The notes: generated by a model from the sequence alone, not told the origin. Positions 25,079 to 34,300 are shown, counted from the stretch's first letter. The stretch is DNA of 64,000 bases from Devosia sp. 2618 (GCF_040546815.1 NZ_JBEPOO010000001.1:186001-250000); one strand, 5' to 3'. Program-made: numbers and translations.

Positions 25079-26782
25079 TCAGACCGTCCTGTCGCGCGTA
25101 TCCATAAAAGCCTGTTCCAGATCCATGTGTTCGAGCACGTCGCGCAGCACGGTTTCGTCCAGTTCACGCGCGTCGCGCGCAGCGATCAACCGTTTGCGCT
25201 TGGCCGCCAGCAGGGTTTTGCTCAGCTCAAATGCCTCGTCCTGATCGAAGTTTCGACCGGTATGTTCGGCTTCGGTGGTCAGCTTGTTGCGACGGGCCAT
25301 GACTTCGGCGACGCGGCGCGCCGTCGGGGTGTCGTTGGCCTCGCGATATTCCGCCAGCGCCTGTGCGGTGGCCTCATTGGCCAGCTTGCGCGCCAGGTCT
25401 TCCTGATCGGCGAGGTATTTTTCGGCGCGTGGATCGTTGAGGTCGAGGTGCTTGATCAGCCAAGGCAGGCTTAGCCCCTGGATCAGCAGCGTCGCGATGG
25501 TGACCAGAAAGGCGATGGCGAGGATCGCCTCGCGCCCCGGAAAGTCGAGGCCAGTGGCGGTAACGGCGGGCACACCGGCTGCGGCGGCAAGGGTCACCAC
25601 GCCCCGCATGCCGGTCCAGGACAGGACGACGTTTTCTTTCCAGCTTAGTGGGCGTTGCGGTGGTTCGAGTTGTGGACGACGACGCGCAGGCGCGTCGGGC
25701 CGGTCGGCGCGGGCCGTTCTGCCTCGGCGCTCGAAAGGGTCGTCGCCCCGTGCAAGGGCGGCCTTGTATTCAACCCAGCGTCTCTGGGTGGCGCGGTATC
25801 GCCAGCGTCCCACCAATGCAGTGCCGAACACCCAGATGAAGCGGACGGCGACCGTCGCGAGAAACACAGCCGTCGCTGCGAATAGGAGGGTTGGCAGGTC
25901 GATGCCGGCTTCTTCGGCGTCGGTGATGACGAAGCGCAGCTGCAGGCCGATATAGGCGAAAACGAAGGTTTCGAGCAGGGTATCGGCCGTGCGCCAGAAC
26001 TCGCGTTCCTGCATGCGCTCTTCGTAGCCAGATTCCACCGCATGATGGCCGATGGCAAAGCCGGCGGTGACCACGGCGAGCACGCCCGAGGCGTGCAGTT
26101 CTTCCGCAACCAGATAGGCAGCGAAGGGCACGATGACCGAGACGACCGTCGAGAGCGACGGATTGCCCAACCGGCGGCGAACAAACTGGGCGAAATTGCC
26201 GATGATCAGCCCGAGCAGCACGCCGACGACGGAGGAATAGAGGAAATAGATCGGCAGGTTGTCGATAAAGGCATGGGTGCCAGCGACAGCGGCAACGGCG
26301 GCGGCAAAGATGGTCAGCGCTGCCGCATCATTGATCAGGCTTTCGCCCTTGAGCACGGTCATCAGGCCGGTCGGCAGGCCCGCCTTGCGGCCAATGGTGA
26401 TAGCGGTGACGGCATCAGGCGGCGCCAGCACTGCGGCCAGCACCAGCGCAGCGGGCAGGGTCAGTTCCGGCACGACCCCGGCAGCGACAACGCCGACCGC
26501 TGCGGTGGCCGCAAAAACCATGAACACGCCCAGATTGACGATCGAACCCAGCCGTCGCGCAAAGCTGGTAAACGAAAAATCGCTCGCCGCCGAAAACAGC
26601 ATAGGTGGCAGCACGATGCCCAGAATGATCTCGGGCTCAAGCTCCAGCCTTGGAACGCCGGGAATGAACGATGCCGCAAGTCCCACCATGGCCACCAGAA
26701 TGGCCGGCTGAATGTTGCGACGCTCGGCAAAAGCGGAAATGGCAATGGCGGCAATAATGACGATGAGGATATGCGCGAACAT
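25079..26782 (-). CDS. Na+/H+ antiporter (CPA1/NhaP type)
   Basis: A 567-residue cation:proton antiporter. The N-terminal 400 or so residues form about 12 membrane spans; the GESLINDAAALTIF motif contains the ND pair of the CPA1 ion-binding site, and VLAPPDAVTAIT is the other conserved unwound-helix motif. A second membrane part follows a polar insert (about residues 325-375) and includes SWTGMRGVVTLAAA. The C-terminus is a charged cytoplasmic helix. The ATG at 26782 begins just before span 1 with AGGAC upstream. It would control pH and sodium in the cytoplasm. It converges on zapA and diverges from the parDE-like pair. Confidence 0.9.
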   Translation of the reverse strand: MFAHILIVIIAAIAISAFAERRNIQPAILVAMVGLAASFIPGVPRLELEPEIILGIVLPPMLFSAASDFSFTSFARRLGSIVNLGVFMVFAATAAVGVVAAGVVPELTLPAALVLAAVLAPPDAVTAITIGRKAGLPTGLMTVLKGESLINDAAALTIFAAAVAAVAGTHAFIDNLPIYFLYSSVVGVLLGLIIGNFAQFVRRRLGNPSLSTVVSVIVPFAAYLVAEELHASGVLAVVTAGFAIGHHAVESGYEERMQEREFWRTADTLLETFVFAYIGLQLRFVITDAEEAGIDLPTLLFAATAVFLATVAVRFIWVFGTALVGRWRYRATQRRWVEYKAALARGDDPFERRGRTARADRPDAPARRRPQLEPPQRPLSWKENVVLSWTGMRGVVTLAAAAGVPAVTATGLDFPGREAILAIAFLVTIATLLIQGLSLPWLIKHLDLNDPRAEKYLADQEDLARKLANEATAQALAEYREANDTPTARRVAEVMARRNKLTTEAEHTGRNFDQDEAFELSKTLLAAKRKRLIAARDARELDETVLRDVLEHMDLEQAFMDTRDRTV

Positions 26783-26913
26783 GGGGCGTCCTGCGAAAGC
26801 GGGATAATAGTGCTTTGCGCCGCGCCGAACGGCAAGATGAGAATATAGATGTGACGTTGGCAAAGATTGCCAAAAGTGGTAAAGGTCAGGGATTGAACAA
26901 GTGGAGACTGGCC

Positions 26914-27177
26914 ATGGCCACGATGAATGTTTCCCTCCCCGACGCCATGAAGCAATGGGTCGAAGATCAGGTCGCAACCGGCCGCTACGGCAATAGCAGC
27001 GACTATGTGCGCGACCTGGTACGCCGCGATCAGGAGCGGGCCGAGGCGCGCGAAAAACTACAGCAGATGGTGGATGAGGCTTTAGCGAGCGGCCGGGTCG
27101 AGATGAACCGCGAGCAATTGCTGGAGCGGATGCGCCTTAAGGCCAGGGAAGCCGTCGAACAAAAGAAAAGCGCATAG
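26914..27177 (+). CDS. parD: ParD-like antitoxin
   Basis: An 87-residue type II antitoxin of the ParD/CopG family. The N-terminal ribbon-helix-helix reads MNVSLPDAMKQWVEDQV followed by GRYGNSSDYVRDLVRRDQ, the family hallmark, and binds operator DNA. The C-terminal 40 residues are charged and helical and should wrap the toxin. The ATG at 26914 has GGAG 7 nt upstream. The toxin gene follows after 3 bp, so the pair forms an operon, which the antitoxin probably represses. Confidence 0.9.
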   Translation: MATMNVSLPDAMKQWVEDQVATGRYGNSSDYVRDLVRRDQERAEAREKLQQMVDEALASGRVEMNREQLLERMRLKAREAVEQKKSA

Positions 27178-27180
27178 GAA

Positions 27181-27468
27181 TTGGCGTGGCTACTGACATC
27201 TACAGCCATTGCCGACCTTGACGGTGTCGCCAGAGACGGCGCCCTGCGATTTGGATTTGTACAGTCTGAAGCCTATGAGCGCGAACTGGTCGGAATGTTC
27301 GATACGCTAGCGGCGATGCCCTATCTGGCCGTCGAACGCCAAGCCTCTCAAAGTGTTGTCCGCCTGATGCCCAGCGGCGCTCACAATATCCTCTATGTCG
27401 TTGAGAACGAGGACGTCGTGATTCTACGGGTCCTGCATGGTCTGCAAAACTGGTTCGATCTCCTCTAA
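27181..27468 (+). CDS. parE: ParE/RelE-like toxin
   Basis: A 95-residue protein of the RelE/ParE toxin fold. Conserved elements are the N-terminal AIADLDGVARDGALRFG helix region, the RQASQSVVRLMPSGAHNILYVVE strands and the C-terminal VVILRVLHGLQNW. ParE toxins poison DNA gyrase. The start is TTG at 27181, with the AGGAA immediately before it too close for a standard ribosome-binding site; expression presumably relies on coupling to the parD stop 3 bp upstream. No ATG or GTG is available in frame near the start. The 6S RNA promoter begins just after its stop. Confidence 0.85.
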   Translation: MAWLLTSTAIADLDGVARDGALRFGFVQSEAYERELVGMFDTLAAMPYLAVERQASQSVVRLMPSGAHNILYVVENEDVVILRVLHGLQNWFDLL

Positions 27469-27476
27469 CTCACCCT

Positions 27477-27504
27477 TTGCATGGCCGATCAAAACGCCTA
27501 TATC
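27477..27504 (+). promoter_or_regulatory. candidate promoter of 6S RNA
   Basis: TTGCAT at 27477-27482 and TATATC at 27499-27504, 16 bp apart, match a housekeeping sigma-70 promoter. The predicted start point is near 27511, which agrees with the 5' end of the 6S RNA structure. Confidence 0.55.
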
Positions 27505-27510
27505 TCCATG

Positions 27511-27664
27511 GCTGCCCGGTGCGTGAGGATAACCATATCCCCGGGGCCTTAATCGATCTCTAGGGAGCTGTCCCTGACCGGGCCCGTGGGCTCGGACATA
27601 CGGCGCCCACCTACGTAAGTAGGTTCCCGGGATCGCATATCCCACGGCCAGGGTGGCACCTTAT
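27511..27664 (+). ncRNA. ssrS: 6S RNA
   Basis: 6S RNA mimics an open promoter and binds the housekeeping RNA polymerase holoenzyme in slow growth. Evidence is the location directly upstream of the 5-formyltetrahydrofolate cyclo-ligase gene, the length near 154 nt, the pairing of the ends (GGTGC at 27519-27523 with GCACC at 27656-27660), a central GC-rich long hairpin region and the 3' segment GATCGCATATCCC-ACGGCCAGGG that resembles rhizobial 6S RNAs I know. The exact ends are estimates. Confidence 0.85.
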
Positions 27665-27687
27665 TTTCGAGCAGGTAACGCGCGCTA

Positions 27688-28275
27688 ATGGTTGATGAGT
27701 CGGTCGAGGAAGCCAAGGCGGCGTTGCGGATCAAGGCCCATGCCGCCCGGGCGAGTCTCGACCATCAGGAGCGGGCCGAGGCTGCTGCTGCCGCCGCCAA
27801 ACACTTCTTTGACGGCATTGCCCTCGATCCATCCCATGTCGTTGCCGCCTATTGGCGCATTCGCGACGAACTCGATTGCCAGCCCATTCTGGTGCGGCTG
27901 ATGGACAGCAACCAGACCGTTGTACTGCCTGTGGTGCTCGGCGACGAAGAACCGCTGGACCTGCGCGTCTGGGAGCAGGGCGCCTCGCTCTACGAAGCCG
28001 GTTTCGGCACGCTGGCCCCGTCCGATCTGGCGCCCCGCGCCGAGCCCGATATCGTCATCATGCCTTTGCTGGGCTTTGACGCGCGCGGGACGCGGTTGGG
28101 CTATGGCGGTGGTTATTACGACCGCACGCTGGCCAAGCTCAAGAAGAAGCCGCTGCTGGTCGGTCTGGCCTATGCTGTGCAGGAGCTGGACGACATTCCG
28201 CGTGAAGCCCATGACGTGCCACTCGATGCCATCGTGACCGAAGCCGGTGTGCGCCACTTTGGCGACAACGCATGA
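27688..28275 (+). CDS. fau: 5-formyltetrahydrofolate cyclo-ligase
   Basis: This enzyme converts 5-formyltetrahydrofolate to 5,10-methenyltetrahydrofolate with ATP, returning a stored folate to one-carbon metabolism. The 195-residue protein has the family signature LGYGGGYYDRTLA near residue 137 and the N-terminal KAALRIKAHAARASL helix with conserved basic residues. It follows 6S RNA by 23 bp, the conserved bacterial arrangement, and may be cotranscribed with it. Its stop overlaps the start of the next gene (ATGA). Confidence 0.94.
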   Translation: MVDESVEEAKAALRIKAHAARASLDHQERAEAAAAAAKHFFDGIALDPSHVVAAYWRIRDELDCQPILVRLMDSNQTVVLPVVLGDEEPLDLRVWEQGASLYEAGFGTLAPSDLAPRAEPDIVIMPLLGFDARGTRLGYGGGYYDRTLAKLKKKPLLVGLAYAVQELDDIPREAHDVPLDAIVTEAGVRHFGDNA

Positions 28276-29090
28276 AACTGCTGTTTTTGGGCGACGTAAT
28301 GGGCCGTTCGGGCCGCGATGCGGTCAATGAACGTCTGCCGAGCATTATCGAGCGCTACAAGTTCGATTTCGTCGTGGTCAATGGCGAGAATGCCAGCCAC
28401 GGCAAGGGCCTGACCGAGCCGCATTTCAATGCCATCCGCAATGCCGGCGCCGATATCGTGACGCTGGGCGATCATGCCTTCGATCAGCGCGAGACGATCT
28501 CCTATATCGAGCGCGAAAACACCCTGATCCGCCCGATCAACATGCCGCCGGGCACGCCGGGGCGTGGGGCCATGTTCATCGAAGGCCGCAATGGTCACCG
28601 TGTGCTGGTGATCAACGCGCAGGGCCGCGTCTTCATGCCGCCGATCGATGATCCATTCCGCGCCGTCGAAGCCGCAGTGGCCGCCTGTCCGCTGGGCGAG
28701 CAGGCCGACGCCATCGTGGTCGATTTCCACACCGAGGCGACGTCCGAAATTCAGGCCATGGGCCAGTTTCTCGATGGCAAGGTGAGCCTTGTTGTCGGTA
28801 CGCACACCCATATCCCCACGGCGGATCATCGCGTTCTGCGCCATGGTACGGCGCTGATGGCCGATGCCGGTATGTGCGGGGATTTCGACTCCATTATCGG
28901 CACCGATACCGATGAACCGCTGAACCGGTTTTTGACCGGCATCCCCAATGGAAGGTTCACGCCATCCGAGGGCGAGGCGACGCTGTGTGGTGTTGCCATC
29001 CAGACCGATCCGCGCACCGGGCTCACCACCAAGGTGCTGCCATTGCGCTTGGGCGGTTCGTTGGCGCAGGTGGAGCCGATTTTCGATTGA
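28272..29090 (+). CDS. YmdB-like metallophosphoesterase (TIGR00282)
   Basis: A 272-residue metal-dependent phosphoesterase of the TIGR00282/YmdB family, whose Bacillus member hydrolyses 2',3'-cyclic nucleotides. Metal-binding motifs are FLGDVMGRSGRDAV (residues 5-18), VNGENASHGKG, LGDHAFDQ, DFHTEATSE and GTHTHIPTAD. It overlaps the fau gene by 4 bp, so the two are coupled. The operon pairing with fau is common in rhizobia. Confidence 0.92.
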   Translation: MKLLFLGDVMGRSGRDAVNERLPSIIERYKFDFVVVNGENASHGKGLTEPHFNAIRNAGADIVTLGDHAFDQRETISYIERENTLIRPINMPPGTPGRGAMFIEGRNGHRVLVINAQGRVFMPPIDDPFRAVEAAVAACPLGEQADAIVVDFHTEATSEIQAMGQFLDGKVSLVVGTHTHIPTADHRVLRHGTALMADAGMCGDFDSIIGTDTDEPLNRFLTGIPNGRFTPSEGEATLCGVAIQTDPRTGLTTKVLPLRLGGSLAQVEPIFD

Positions 29091-29259
29091 GCCCAAGCTC
29101 GGACCGTTTTGGCCCAAGCGGTTGTCGCTCTGGTCGCCCTCCTCCGGCGCGCTCGTTCAGCACATCCCGGGTGGCAGATGCGTCAGCTTCACAAATGCGC
29201 CGCACTTGCCTATAACCCGCCACCATAAACCAGCAGCTTCTTTTCGAGGGGAGTGACCT

Positions 29260-30006
29260 ATGGCAGGCCATTCACACGCTAAAAATATCATGCACCGCAA
29301 AGGCAAGTCCGACGCGGTTCGCTCCAAGGTGTTCTCCAAGCTGGCGCGCGAAATCACCGTCGCCGCCAAGATGGGCATGCCTGACCCAGCCTTCAATTCG
29401 CGTCTGCGCCTGGCCGTTGCCAATGCGCGTTCGCTGTCGATGCCGCGCGACAATATCGAGCGCGCGATCAAGAAGGCCATGGGCAACGATGGCGAGAACT
29501 ATGATGAAATCCGCTACGAGGGCTATGGCCCAGGCGGCGTTGCCATCATCGTTGAAACGCTGACCGACAACCGCAACCGCACCGCCTCCAATGTCCGCTC
29601 CTACTTCTCCAAGAGCGGCGGGGCGATGGGTGAAACCAATTCGGTCGGCTTCATGTTCGACAAGGTTGGCGAGATCACCTATCCGGCCAAGGCCGGCACT
29701 GAAGACAAGGTGATGGAAGCCGCTATCGAAGCGGGCGCCGACGACGTCGAGAGCGACGACGAGGGCCACTACATCACCACCACGTTCGAAGCGATGGTGG
29801 AAGTGGCTGCGGCGCTTGAGGCCGTTCTGGGCGAGGCTGAATCGGTCAAGGCCGTGTGGAAGCCACAGACCAATGCGCCGATCGATGCCGAAAAAGGCGC
29901 GTCGCTGATGAAGCTGATCGCGACGCTCGAAGAAGATGATGACGTGCAGAACGTCTACACCAATTTCGAAATGAGCGACGAAGACGCGGCCAAGCTCGAC
30001 GCTTAA
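29260..30006 (+). CDS. yebC: YebC/PmpR family transcriptional regulator
   Basis: A 248-residue protein of the YebC/TACO1 family, which influences transcription (PmpR) and helps translation of proline-rich motifs in some bacteria. It begins [20 protein letters not shown], slightly different from the usual SKWANIKHRK form, then [17 protein letters not shown] and [14 protein letters not shown], all family signatures. It has GAGGGGAG upstream, a 170-bp leader, and a strong terminator at 30032-30058. It is often linked to ruvCAB, which lies 1.2 kb downstream. Confidence 0.94.
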   Translation: MAGHSHAKNIMHRKGKSDAVRSKVFSKLAREITVAAKMGMPDPAFNSRLRLAVANARSLSMPRDNIERAIKKAMGNDGENYDEIRYEGYGPGGVAIIVETLTDNRNRTASNVRSYFSKSGGAMGETNSVGFMFDKVGEITYPAKAGTEDKVMEAAIEAGADDVESDDEGHYITTTFEAMVEVAAALEAVLGEAESVKAVWKPQTNAPIDAEKGASLMKLIATLEEDDDVQNVYTNFEMSDEDAAKLDA

Positions 30007-30031
30007 GCCTTACGGTCGGCGACGAAATTCA

Positions 30032-30058
30032 GGGCGGTGCTACGGCGCCGCCCTTTTT
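30032..30058 (+). terminator. yebC terminator
   Basis: A 9-bp stem with one wobble (30032-30040 with 30045-30053) and loop TACG is followed by five T residues. It lies 26 bp past yebC and abuts the stop codon of the convergent GGDEF gene. Confidence 0.88.
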
Positions 30059-30840
30059 CATGCGCTGCGCTTGAGCCCGATACTGGGATAGTCATTGACG
30101 TGGACGACCGTGGCGCAGTTGCGGCCGGTCTTTTTGGCGCCGTAGAGGCGCTGGTCGGCGATGCGGAACAGGTCCGAGAAACTGGCTGGCTGGTCAAACA
30201 CCACCCCGCCAATGCTCACCGATAGCGGGTGCTGGCGGCCATCGGGGGCAAAGGTGGCGCTATTGACCGAGCGCCGGATGCCCTCGGCGATGGCTTCGGC
30301 GCTGTGCCGGCCGGCATTGGGCAGATAGACGCCAAATTCCTCGCCGCCCATACGCCCCACCAGATCGCCCGACATCAGTGTGGTGCGGATGCAGCGCGCG
30401 ATGATGGTCAGCGCTTCGTCGCCCGACTCGTGGCCATAGAGGTCGTTGATGGCCTTGAAGTTATCGGCATCCAGCATCAGCAGGGCGCCGCCCGCCCCTT
30501 CGCTGCGATGGCTAAGCATGGCACTGACCTTGTGGGTGAAGGCTCCACGATTGAGGCATGCCGTCAGGCTATCGGTGCGCGCCACCAGGCCCAGATGCAG
30601 ATTGGTGATCGCCATGCCGCGCAGCCTGAGGCTGAGGTAGAAGAAGAACGGCGCGCCCAGCAAAATCGGCAGCACGATGGCGCTCAGCATCGAGCGGCGC
30701 TGTGCCTCGGCGCTCATATCGCCAAACATGGCGGCGTTGAACAGGATCGACACGAACATGCAGGCCAAGGTGCCAAAGAGCGTCCAGCGGCCAACGCTGG
30801 TCCAGCTTCGCAACGCATTCAAGGTCTTCGAATAGGTCAT
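30058..30840 (-). CDS. membrane GGDEF diguanylate cyclase
   Basis: A 260-residue inner-membrane protein with two spans (about residues 17-40 and 52-72) and a C-terminal GGDEF domain (about 95-250). The active-site loop reads GGEEF in RMGGEEFGVYLP, which normally supports c-di-GMP synthesis. LDADNFKAINDLYGHESGD is the substrate/metal region. No RxxD inhibitory site is evident five residues before the loop. The ATG at 30840 starts before the first span; a long in-frame extension to 31116 is rejected as non-coding. It lies between yebC and ruvC in opposite orientation. Confidence 0.88.
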   Translation of the reverse strand: MTYSKTLNALRSWTSVGRWTLFGTLACMFVSILFNAAMFGDMSAEAQRRSMLSAIVLPILLGAPFFFYLSLRLRGMAITNLHLGLVARTDSLTACLNRGAFTHKVSAMLSHRSEGAGGALLMLDADNFKAINDLYGHESGDEALTIIARCIRTTLMSGDLVGRMGGEEFGVYLPNAGRHSAEAIAEGIRRSVNSATFAPDGRQHPLSVSIGGVVFDQPASFSDLFRIADQRLYGAKKTGRNCATVVHVNDYPSIGLKRSA

Positions 30841-31216
30841 CGCACCGCTCTTGGCTTGAGTGAGTTGGTGCCGCCTGCTGGAACAGGCGGAGCCGGCATT
30901 GTCAGTCTGGGAAACGTGGAGCGCTGACGCGTCAGATCGGGCCGCTTGCATCGCCGAGGGTGCCGCGTCCACGGCCCCCGTCGCGCAAAGCGCCTGTGAT
31001 GCGAAAAGTCCCAAGCGAAGCCTGCTTTGGCCGCACCCTGCAAAATCTCGACATGCCGTACCCCTGATTCCCACGGGCGAAGCTAGGGTTCGATATTGAA
31101 GAAGGTGTTGCCACAATCGTTGCGATTTTATCCATCACAGGTTATCCACCGGCGTTGTTGCCTTTTTGTTCACACTGGACTTGGTAGGGTGTCGTGGTTT
31201 CACTAAGGATGTGGGC
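30841..31216. other. gene-free interval before ruvC
   Basis: The 376 bp between the GGDEF gene and ruvC contain no convincing gene. The part next to ruvC holds two tandem DnaA-box-like sequences, TTATCCATC (31129-31137) and TTATCCACC (31143-31151). No terminator or repeat is seen. Confidence 0.5.
31129..31151 (+). promoter_or_regulatory. paired DnaA-box-like sites
   Basis: TTATCCATC and TTATCCACC match the DnaA consensus TTATCCACA at seven and eight of nine positions. They are in the same direction with starts 14 bp apart, about 70 bp upstream of ruvC. Chance occurrence cannot be ruled out. Confidence 0.35.
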
Positions 31217-31723
31217 ATGAACGTTGCCACCCGAATCATCGGAATAGATCCCGGCCTGCGCCGCTGTGGTTGGGGGGTTATCGAGACCCTCGGCAACCGC
31301 CTGAGCTTTGTTGGCGCGGGGACGGTAACGCCGCCGGTCGATGGCTCGCTGGCCGAACGGTTGGCCGTGCTTTTTGCCGGGCTGGGCGAGGTGCTCGACC
31401 GCTATCTGCCCCATGAAGCCGCTGTCGAAGAGACCTTCGTCAATGCCGGCGTGCGTTCGGCGCTGATCCTCGGACAGGCGCGGGGGGTGGCGCTGTTGAC
31501 GCCTGCAGCGCGCGGTCTGCCGGTAGCGGAATATGCCGCCAATCTGGTCAAAAAATCCGTTGTCGGCACCGGCCATGCGGAAAAATCTCAGGTGGCCCTG
31601 ATGGTCAAAACACTGATGCCGGCTGCCGACTTCAAAGGCGCCGATGCGGCCGACGCCCTGGCCATCGCCATCTGCCACGCGCATCACCGCGTGGCCAACC
31701 AGCGTTTGAAAGCTCTCGCATGA
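31217..31723 (+). CDS. ruvC: Holliday junction resolvase RuvC
   Basis: RuvC is the dimeric endonuclease that cuts Holliday junctions at the end of recombination repair. The 168-residue protein has [15 protein letters not shown] with the first catalytic aspartate, VEETFVNAG with the catalytic glutamate, and the C-terminal [12 protein letters not shown] with the last acidic residues. The ATG at 31217 has AAGGAT upstream. ruvA starts within its stop codon. The ruvCAB order is the usual one for this class. Confidence 0.96.
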   Translation: MNVATRIIGIDPGLRRCGWGVIETLGNRLSFVGAGTVTPPVDGSLAERLAVLFAGLGEVLDRYLPHEAAVEETFVNAGVRSALILGQARGVALLTPAARGLPVAEYAANLVKKSVVGTGHAEKSQVALMVKTLMPAADFKGADAADALAIAICHAHHRVANQRLKALA

Positions 31724-32337
31724 TCGGCAAACTCAAGGGGCTGGTGGATAGTTTCGGCGACGATCATGTGCTGATCGATTGCGGTGGCGTCTGCTACGAA
31801 GCGTTCTGCTCGACGCGCACATTGCAGAGCCTGCCGCGTGTCGGCGAGGCCGGGGTGGTGTTCATCGAAACCATCGTCCGCGAGGACATGATCCGGCTTT
31901 ATGGTTTTGCCAGCGAGGGCGAAAAGAGCTGGTTCAATCTGCTGATGACCGTGCAAGGCGTCGGCGCCCGCGTCGCGCTGGCCTTGCTGTCGGCGCTGTC
32001 GACGGCAGAGCTATCGAGCGCGATTGCCTTGCAGGACAAGGCAATGATCGGCCGGGCCAATGGCGTCGGACCAAAGCTGGCGGTGCGTCTGGTCACCGAA
32101 CTCAAGGGCAAGGTGCCGGCTGGTGGCGGCATTGATGCGGGCACACTCGGCCTGCAATCAGCACTGGGCGAGGGCGTCGCGCCGGGGGCGATTTCGGACG
32201 CCGTTTCGGCGCTGACCAATCTGGGTTATTCCGGAGCGCAGGCGTCTGCTGCGTTGGCGCGCATCGTCGCGCGGGAAGGCGATGGGATACCGACCGAAAA
32301 ACTGATCCGTCTGGGTCTGCGGGAGCTTAGCAGTTGA
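31720..32337 (+). CDS. ruvA: Holliday junction branch migration protein RuvA
   Basis: RuvA binds the four-way junction as a tetramer and loads RuvB. The 205-residue product begins [20 protein letters not shown] and has the oligosaccharide-binding domain I, helix-hairpin-helix motifs in domain II ([13 protein letters not shown] and [13 protein letters not shown]) and the C-terminal domain III ([19 protein letters not shown]) that contacts RuvB. It overlaps ruvC by 4 bp and ruvB by 4 bp. Confidence 0.97.
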   Translation: MIGKLKGLVDSFGDDHVLIDCGGVCYEAFCSTRTLQSLPRVGEAGVVFIETIVREDMIRLYGFASEGEKSWFNLLMTVQGVGARVALALLSALSTAELSSAIALQDKAMIGRANGVGPKLAVRLVTELKGKVPAGGGIDAGTLGLQSALGEGVAPGAISDAVSALTNLGYSGAQASAALARIVAREGDGIPTEKLIRLGLRELSS

Positions 32338-33374
32338 CTGATCTGACTTCTCCCGATGCCGGGCGCGACGATCCGCTCGATGTGTCGCTGCGGCCGTCCG
32401 GTTTTTCCGAGTTTGTCGGGCAGGCGGCGGCGCGGGCCAATCTTGAAGTGTTTATCCAGGCCGCCAAGCAACGTGGCTCGGCGCTCGATCACGTGCTGTT
32501 CGTCGGCCCGCCGGGGCTGGGTAAAACCACGCTGGCACAGATCATTTCGCGCGAACTGGGCGTCGGCTTCCGCGCCACGTCCGGTCCGGTCATTTCCAAG
32601 GCTGGTGATCTGGCGGCGCTGCTGACCAATCTTGAAGACCGCGATGTGCTGTTCATCGACGAAATTCATCGTCTCAGCCCCGCCATCGAAGAAATTCTCT
32701 ATCCCGCGATGGAAGATTTCCAGCTCGATCTGATCATCGGCGAAGGCCCAGCCGCGCGGTCGGTGCGCATCGATCTGGCCAAGTTTACCCTGGTCGGCGC
32801 AACCACGCGTATGGGTCTGCTGACCACGCCTTTGCGTGATCGTTTCGGCATTCCTGTGCGGCTGAATTTTTACACACCCGAAGAGCTGGTGCTGATCGTG
32901 CAGCGCGGTGCGCGGCTGCTTGGCATGCCGATGGCGCCCGATGGGGCTATGGAAATCGCCCGCCGTTCGCGCGGCACGCCCCGTATTGCCGGGCGCCTGC
33001 TGCGCCGAGTGACGGACTTTGCGCTGGTCGAAAATGCCGGCGAGATCAACCGCGCCATCGCCGACAGGGCGCTGTTGCGGCTCGATGTCGACGCGCGTGG
33101 ATTGGACCAACTGGATCGACGCTATCTCACGACGATCGCCGATTTCTACAATGGGGGCCCGGTGGGCATCGAGACCATTGCTGCCGCGCTCAGCGAGCCG
33201 CGTGACGCCATCGAGGAAGTCGTCGAGCCCTATCTGATCCAGCAGGGCTTTATCCAGCGCACGCCACGCGGCCGCATGCTGACGGGCGCCGCCTTCCAGC
33301 ATATGGGGCGCGTCGTGCCGCAGGGCTTTGTCGGCATGCAGCAGAGCCTGTTCGAGGAGCCCGAAAATGACTGA
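32334..33374 (+). CDS. ruvB: Holliday junction helicase RuvB
   Basis: RuvB is the hexameric AAA+ motor that drives branch migration with RuvA. The 346-residue product has [12 protein letters not shown], Walker [12 protein letters not shown] (about residues 60-70), Walker [10 protein letters not shown], sensor motifs GATTRMGLL and the arginine finger region PLRDRFG. A winged helix ends the protein (RTPRGRMLT). The start is TTG at 32334, overlapping the ruvA stop, so translation is coupled. Confidence 0.97.
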   Translation: MTDLTSPDAGRDDPLDVSLRPSGFSEFVGQAAARANLEVFIQAAKQRGSALDHVLFVGPPGLGKTTLAQIISRELGVGFRATSGPVISKAGDLAALLTNLEDRDVLFIDEIHRLSPAIEEILYPAMEDFQLDLIIGEGPAARSVRIDLAKFTLVGATTRMGLLTTPLRDRFGIPVRLNFYTPEELVLIVQRGARLLGMPMAPDGAMEIARRSRGTPRIAGRLLRRVTDFALVENAGEINRAIADRALLRLDVDARGLDQLDRRYLTTIADFYNGGPVGIETIAAALSEPRDAIEEVVEPYLIQQGFIQRTPRGRMLTGAAFQHMGRVVPQGFVGMQQSLFEEPEND

Positions 33375-33867
33375 CCGGATTATCCTCAGCTTTCCCGTCG
33401 GCGGCACGTGCTTCAACTATCGCGTGGCGGGCGCTGCGATCCGAGACGGCCATGTTCTGGTCTGCCGCGAAGATGGCGATGACTATTGCATGCTGCCGGG
33501 CGGTCGCGTCGAAATGGGCGAGCCCAGCGACACCGCCTTGGTGCGGGAAATGGCGGAAGAACTGGTCATGGACGTGACCGTCGGGCCGCTGCTGTTCACC
33601 TCCGAGAGCTTTTATGGCCGCGAGGGTGATCGCTATCACGAGCTCGGTTTTATTTATGAGCTGACGCTGCCCGAGGATGTTCGGCCCGGCGGACCACAGC
33701 CTTTCCTCGTCCGCGAAGACGAAGGTCATGTGCTGCAGTTTTCCTGGCTGCCGCTCGATGGCTCGGCGCTGTCCGACGCCAACCTGCTGCCGCCCTGGTT
33801 GCCGGAACGGCTGCAAAAGCTATCCGGCGCACCAGAGCATGTGATCTTTCACGAGAAGCAGCCATGA
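33367..33867 (+). CDS. Nudix hydrolase
   Basis: A 166-residue Nudix-fold pyrophosphohydrolase. The Nudix box reads [22 protein letters not shown], which keeps the GX5EX7REUXEEXGU pattern except that the final part ends LVMDV. The substrate cannot be assigned. The ATG at 33367 lies inside the end of ruvB (8-bp overlap), and the stop overlaps ybgC by 4 bp, so the gene is embedded in a ruvB-ybgC transcription unit. Confidence 0.9.
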   Translation: MTDRIILSFPVGGTCFNYRVAGAAIRDGHVLVCREDGDDYCMLPGGRVEMGEPSDTALVREMAEELVMDVTVGPLLFTSESFYGREGDRYHELGFIYELTLPEDVRPGGPQPFLVREDEGHVLQFSWLPLDGSALSDANLLPPWLPERLQKLSGAPEHVIFHEKQP

Positions 33868-34283
33868 CGCTGCACACCTTCCCTGTCCGTATCTATTACG
33901 AAGACACCGATTTTTCGGGCAATGTCTATCACGCGGCGTATCTGAAGTTCTTCGAGCGTGGCCGCACCGAGTTTTTGCGCGATGAGGGTGTGCATCATTC
34001 CGAGCTGGCGGGGCAGGGGATTGCCTTTGCGGTGCGCGGTATGGACATCCAGTTCGACGCTGCGGCCCATATCGATGATCTGCTGACGGTCACCACCGAA
34101 ATTGAAGCCATTAGCGGCGCTAAGCTGACGCTGGCCCAGACCATTCTGCGCGACGGCAAAGTGCTGACGCGGGCCAAGGTTGTCGTCGTCGCGATCAAGA
34201 CGGCCGGTGGCGTGGCGCGTCTGCCGCAGCAGATCCGCGATCTGGCGCAGTCCGCTTCGGACAAGAAAAAGGGGGCCGCGTAG
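33864..34283 (+). CDS. ybgC: tol-pal associated acyl-CoA thioesterase YbgC
   Basis: A 139-residue hot-dog-fold thioesterase of the YbgC/4HBT family that hydrolyses short or acyl-carrier-bound thioesters and is normally the first gene of the tol-pal cluster. The motif YYEDTDFSGNVYHAAYLKFFERGRTEFL (residues 11-38) carries the catalytic aspartate. It overlaps the Nudix gene by 4 bp. Unusually, it is separated from tolQ by an opposite-strand CHRD gene, and its TAG stop lies in the loop of that gene's terminator. Confidence 0.93.
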   Translation: MTLHTFPVRIYYEDTDFSGNVYHAAYLKFFERGRTEFLRDEGVHHSELAGQGIAFAVRGMDIQFDAAAHIDDLLTVTTEIEAISGAKLTLAQTILRDGKVLTRAKVVVVAIKTAGGVARLPQQIRDLAQSASDKKKGAA

Positions 34284-34292
34284 GCGGCCCCC
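34266..34292 (-). terminator. terminator of CHRD gene overlapping ybgC stop
   Basis: A perfect 9-bp GC stem (34271-34279 with 34284-34292) with loop GTAG reads on the minus strand into TTTTTCTTG. It is 9 bp past the CHRD stop. The loop contains the last bases of ybgC including its TAG stop. Confidence 0.85.
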
Positions 34293-34300
34293 CATCACGA

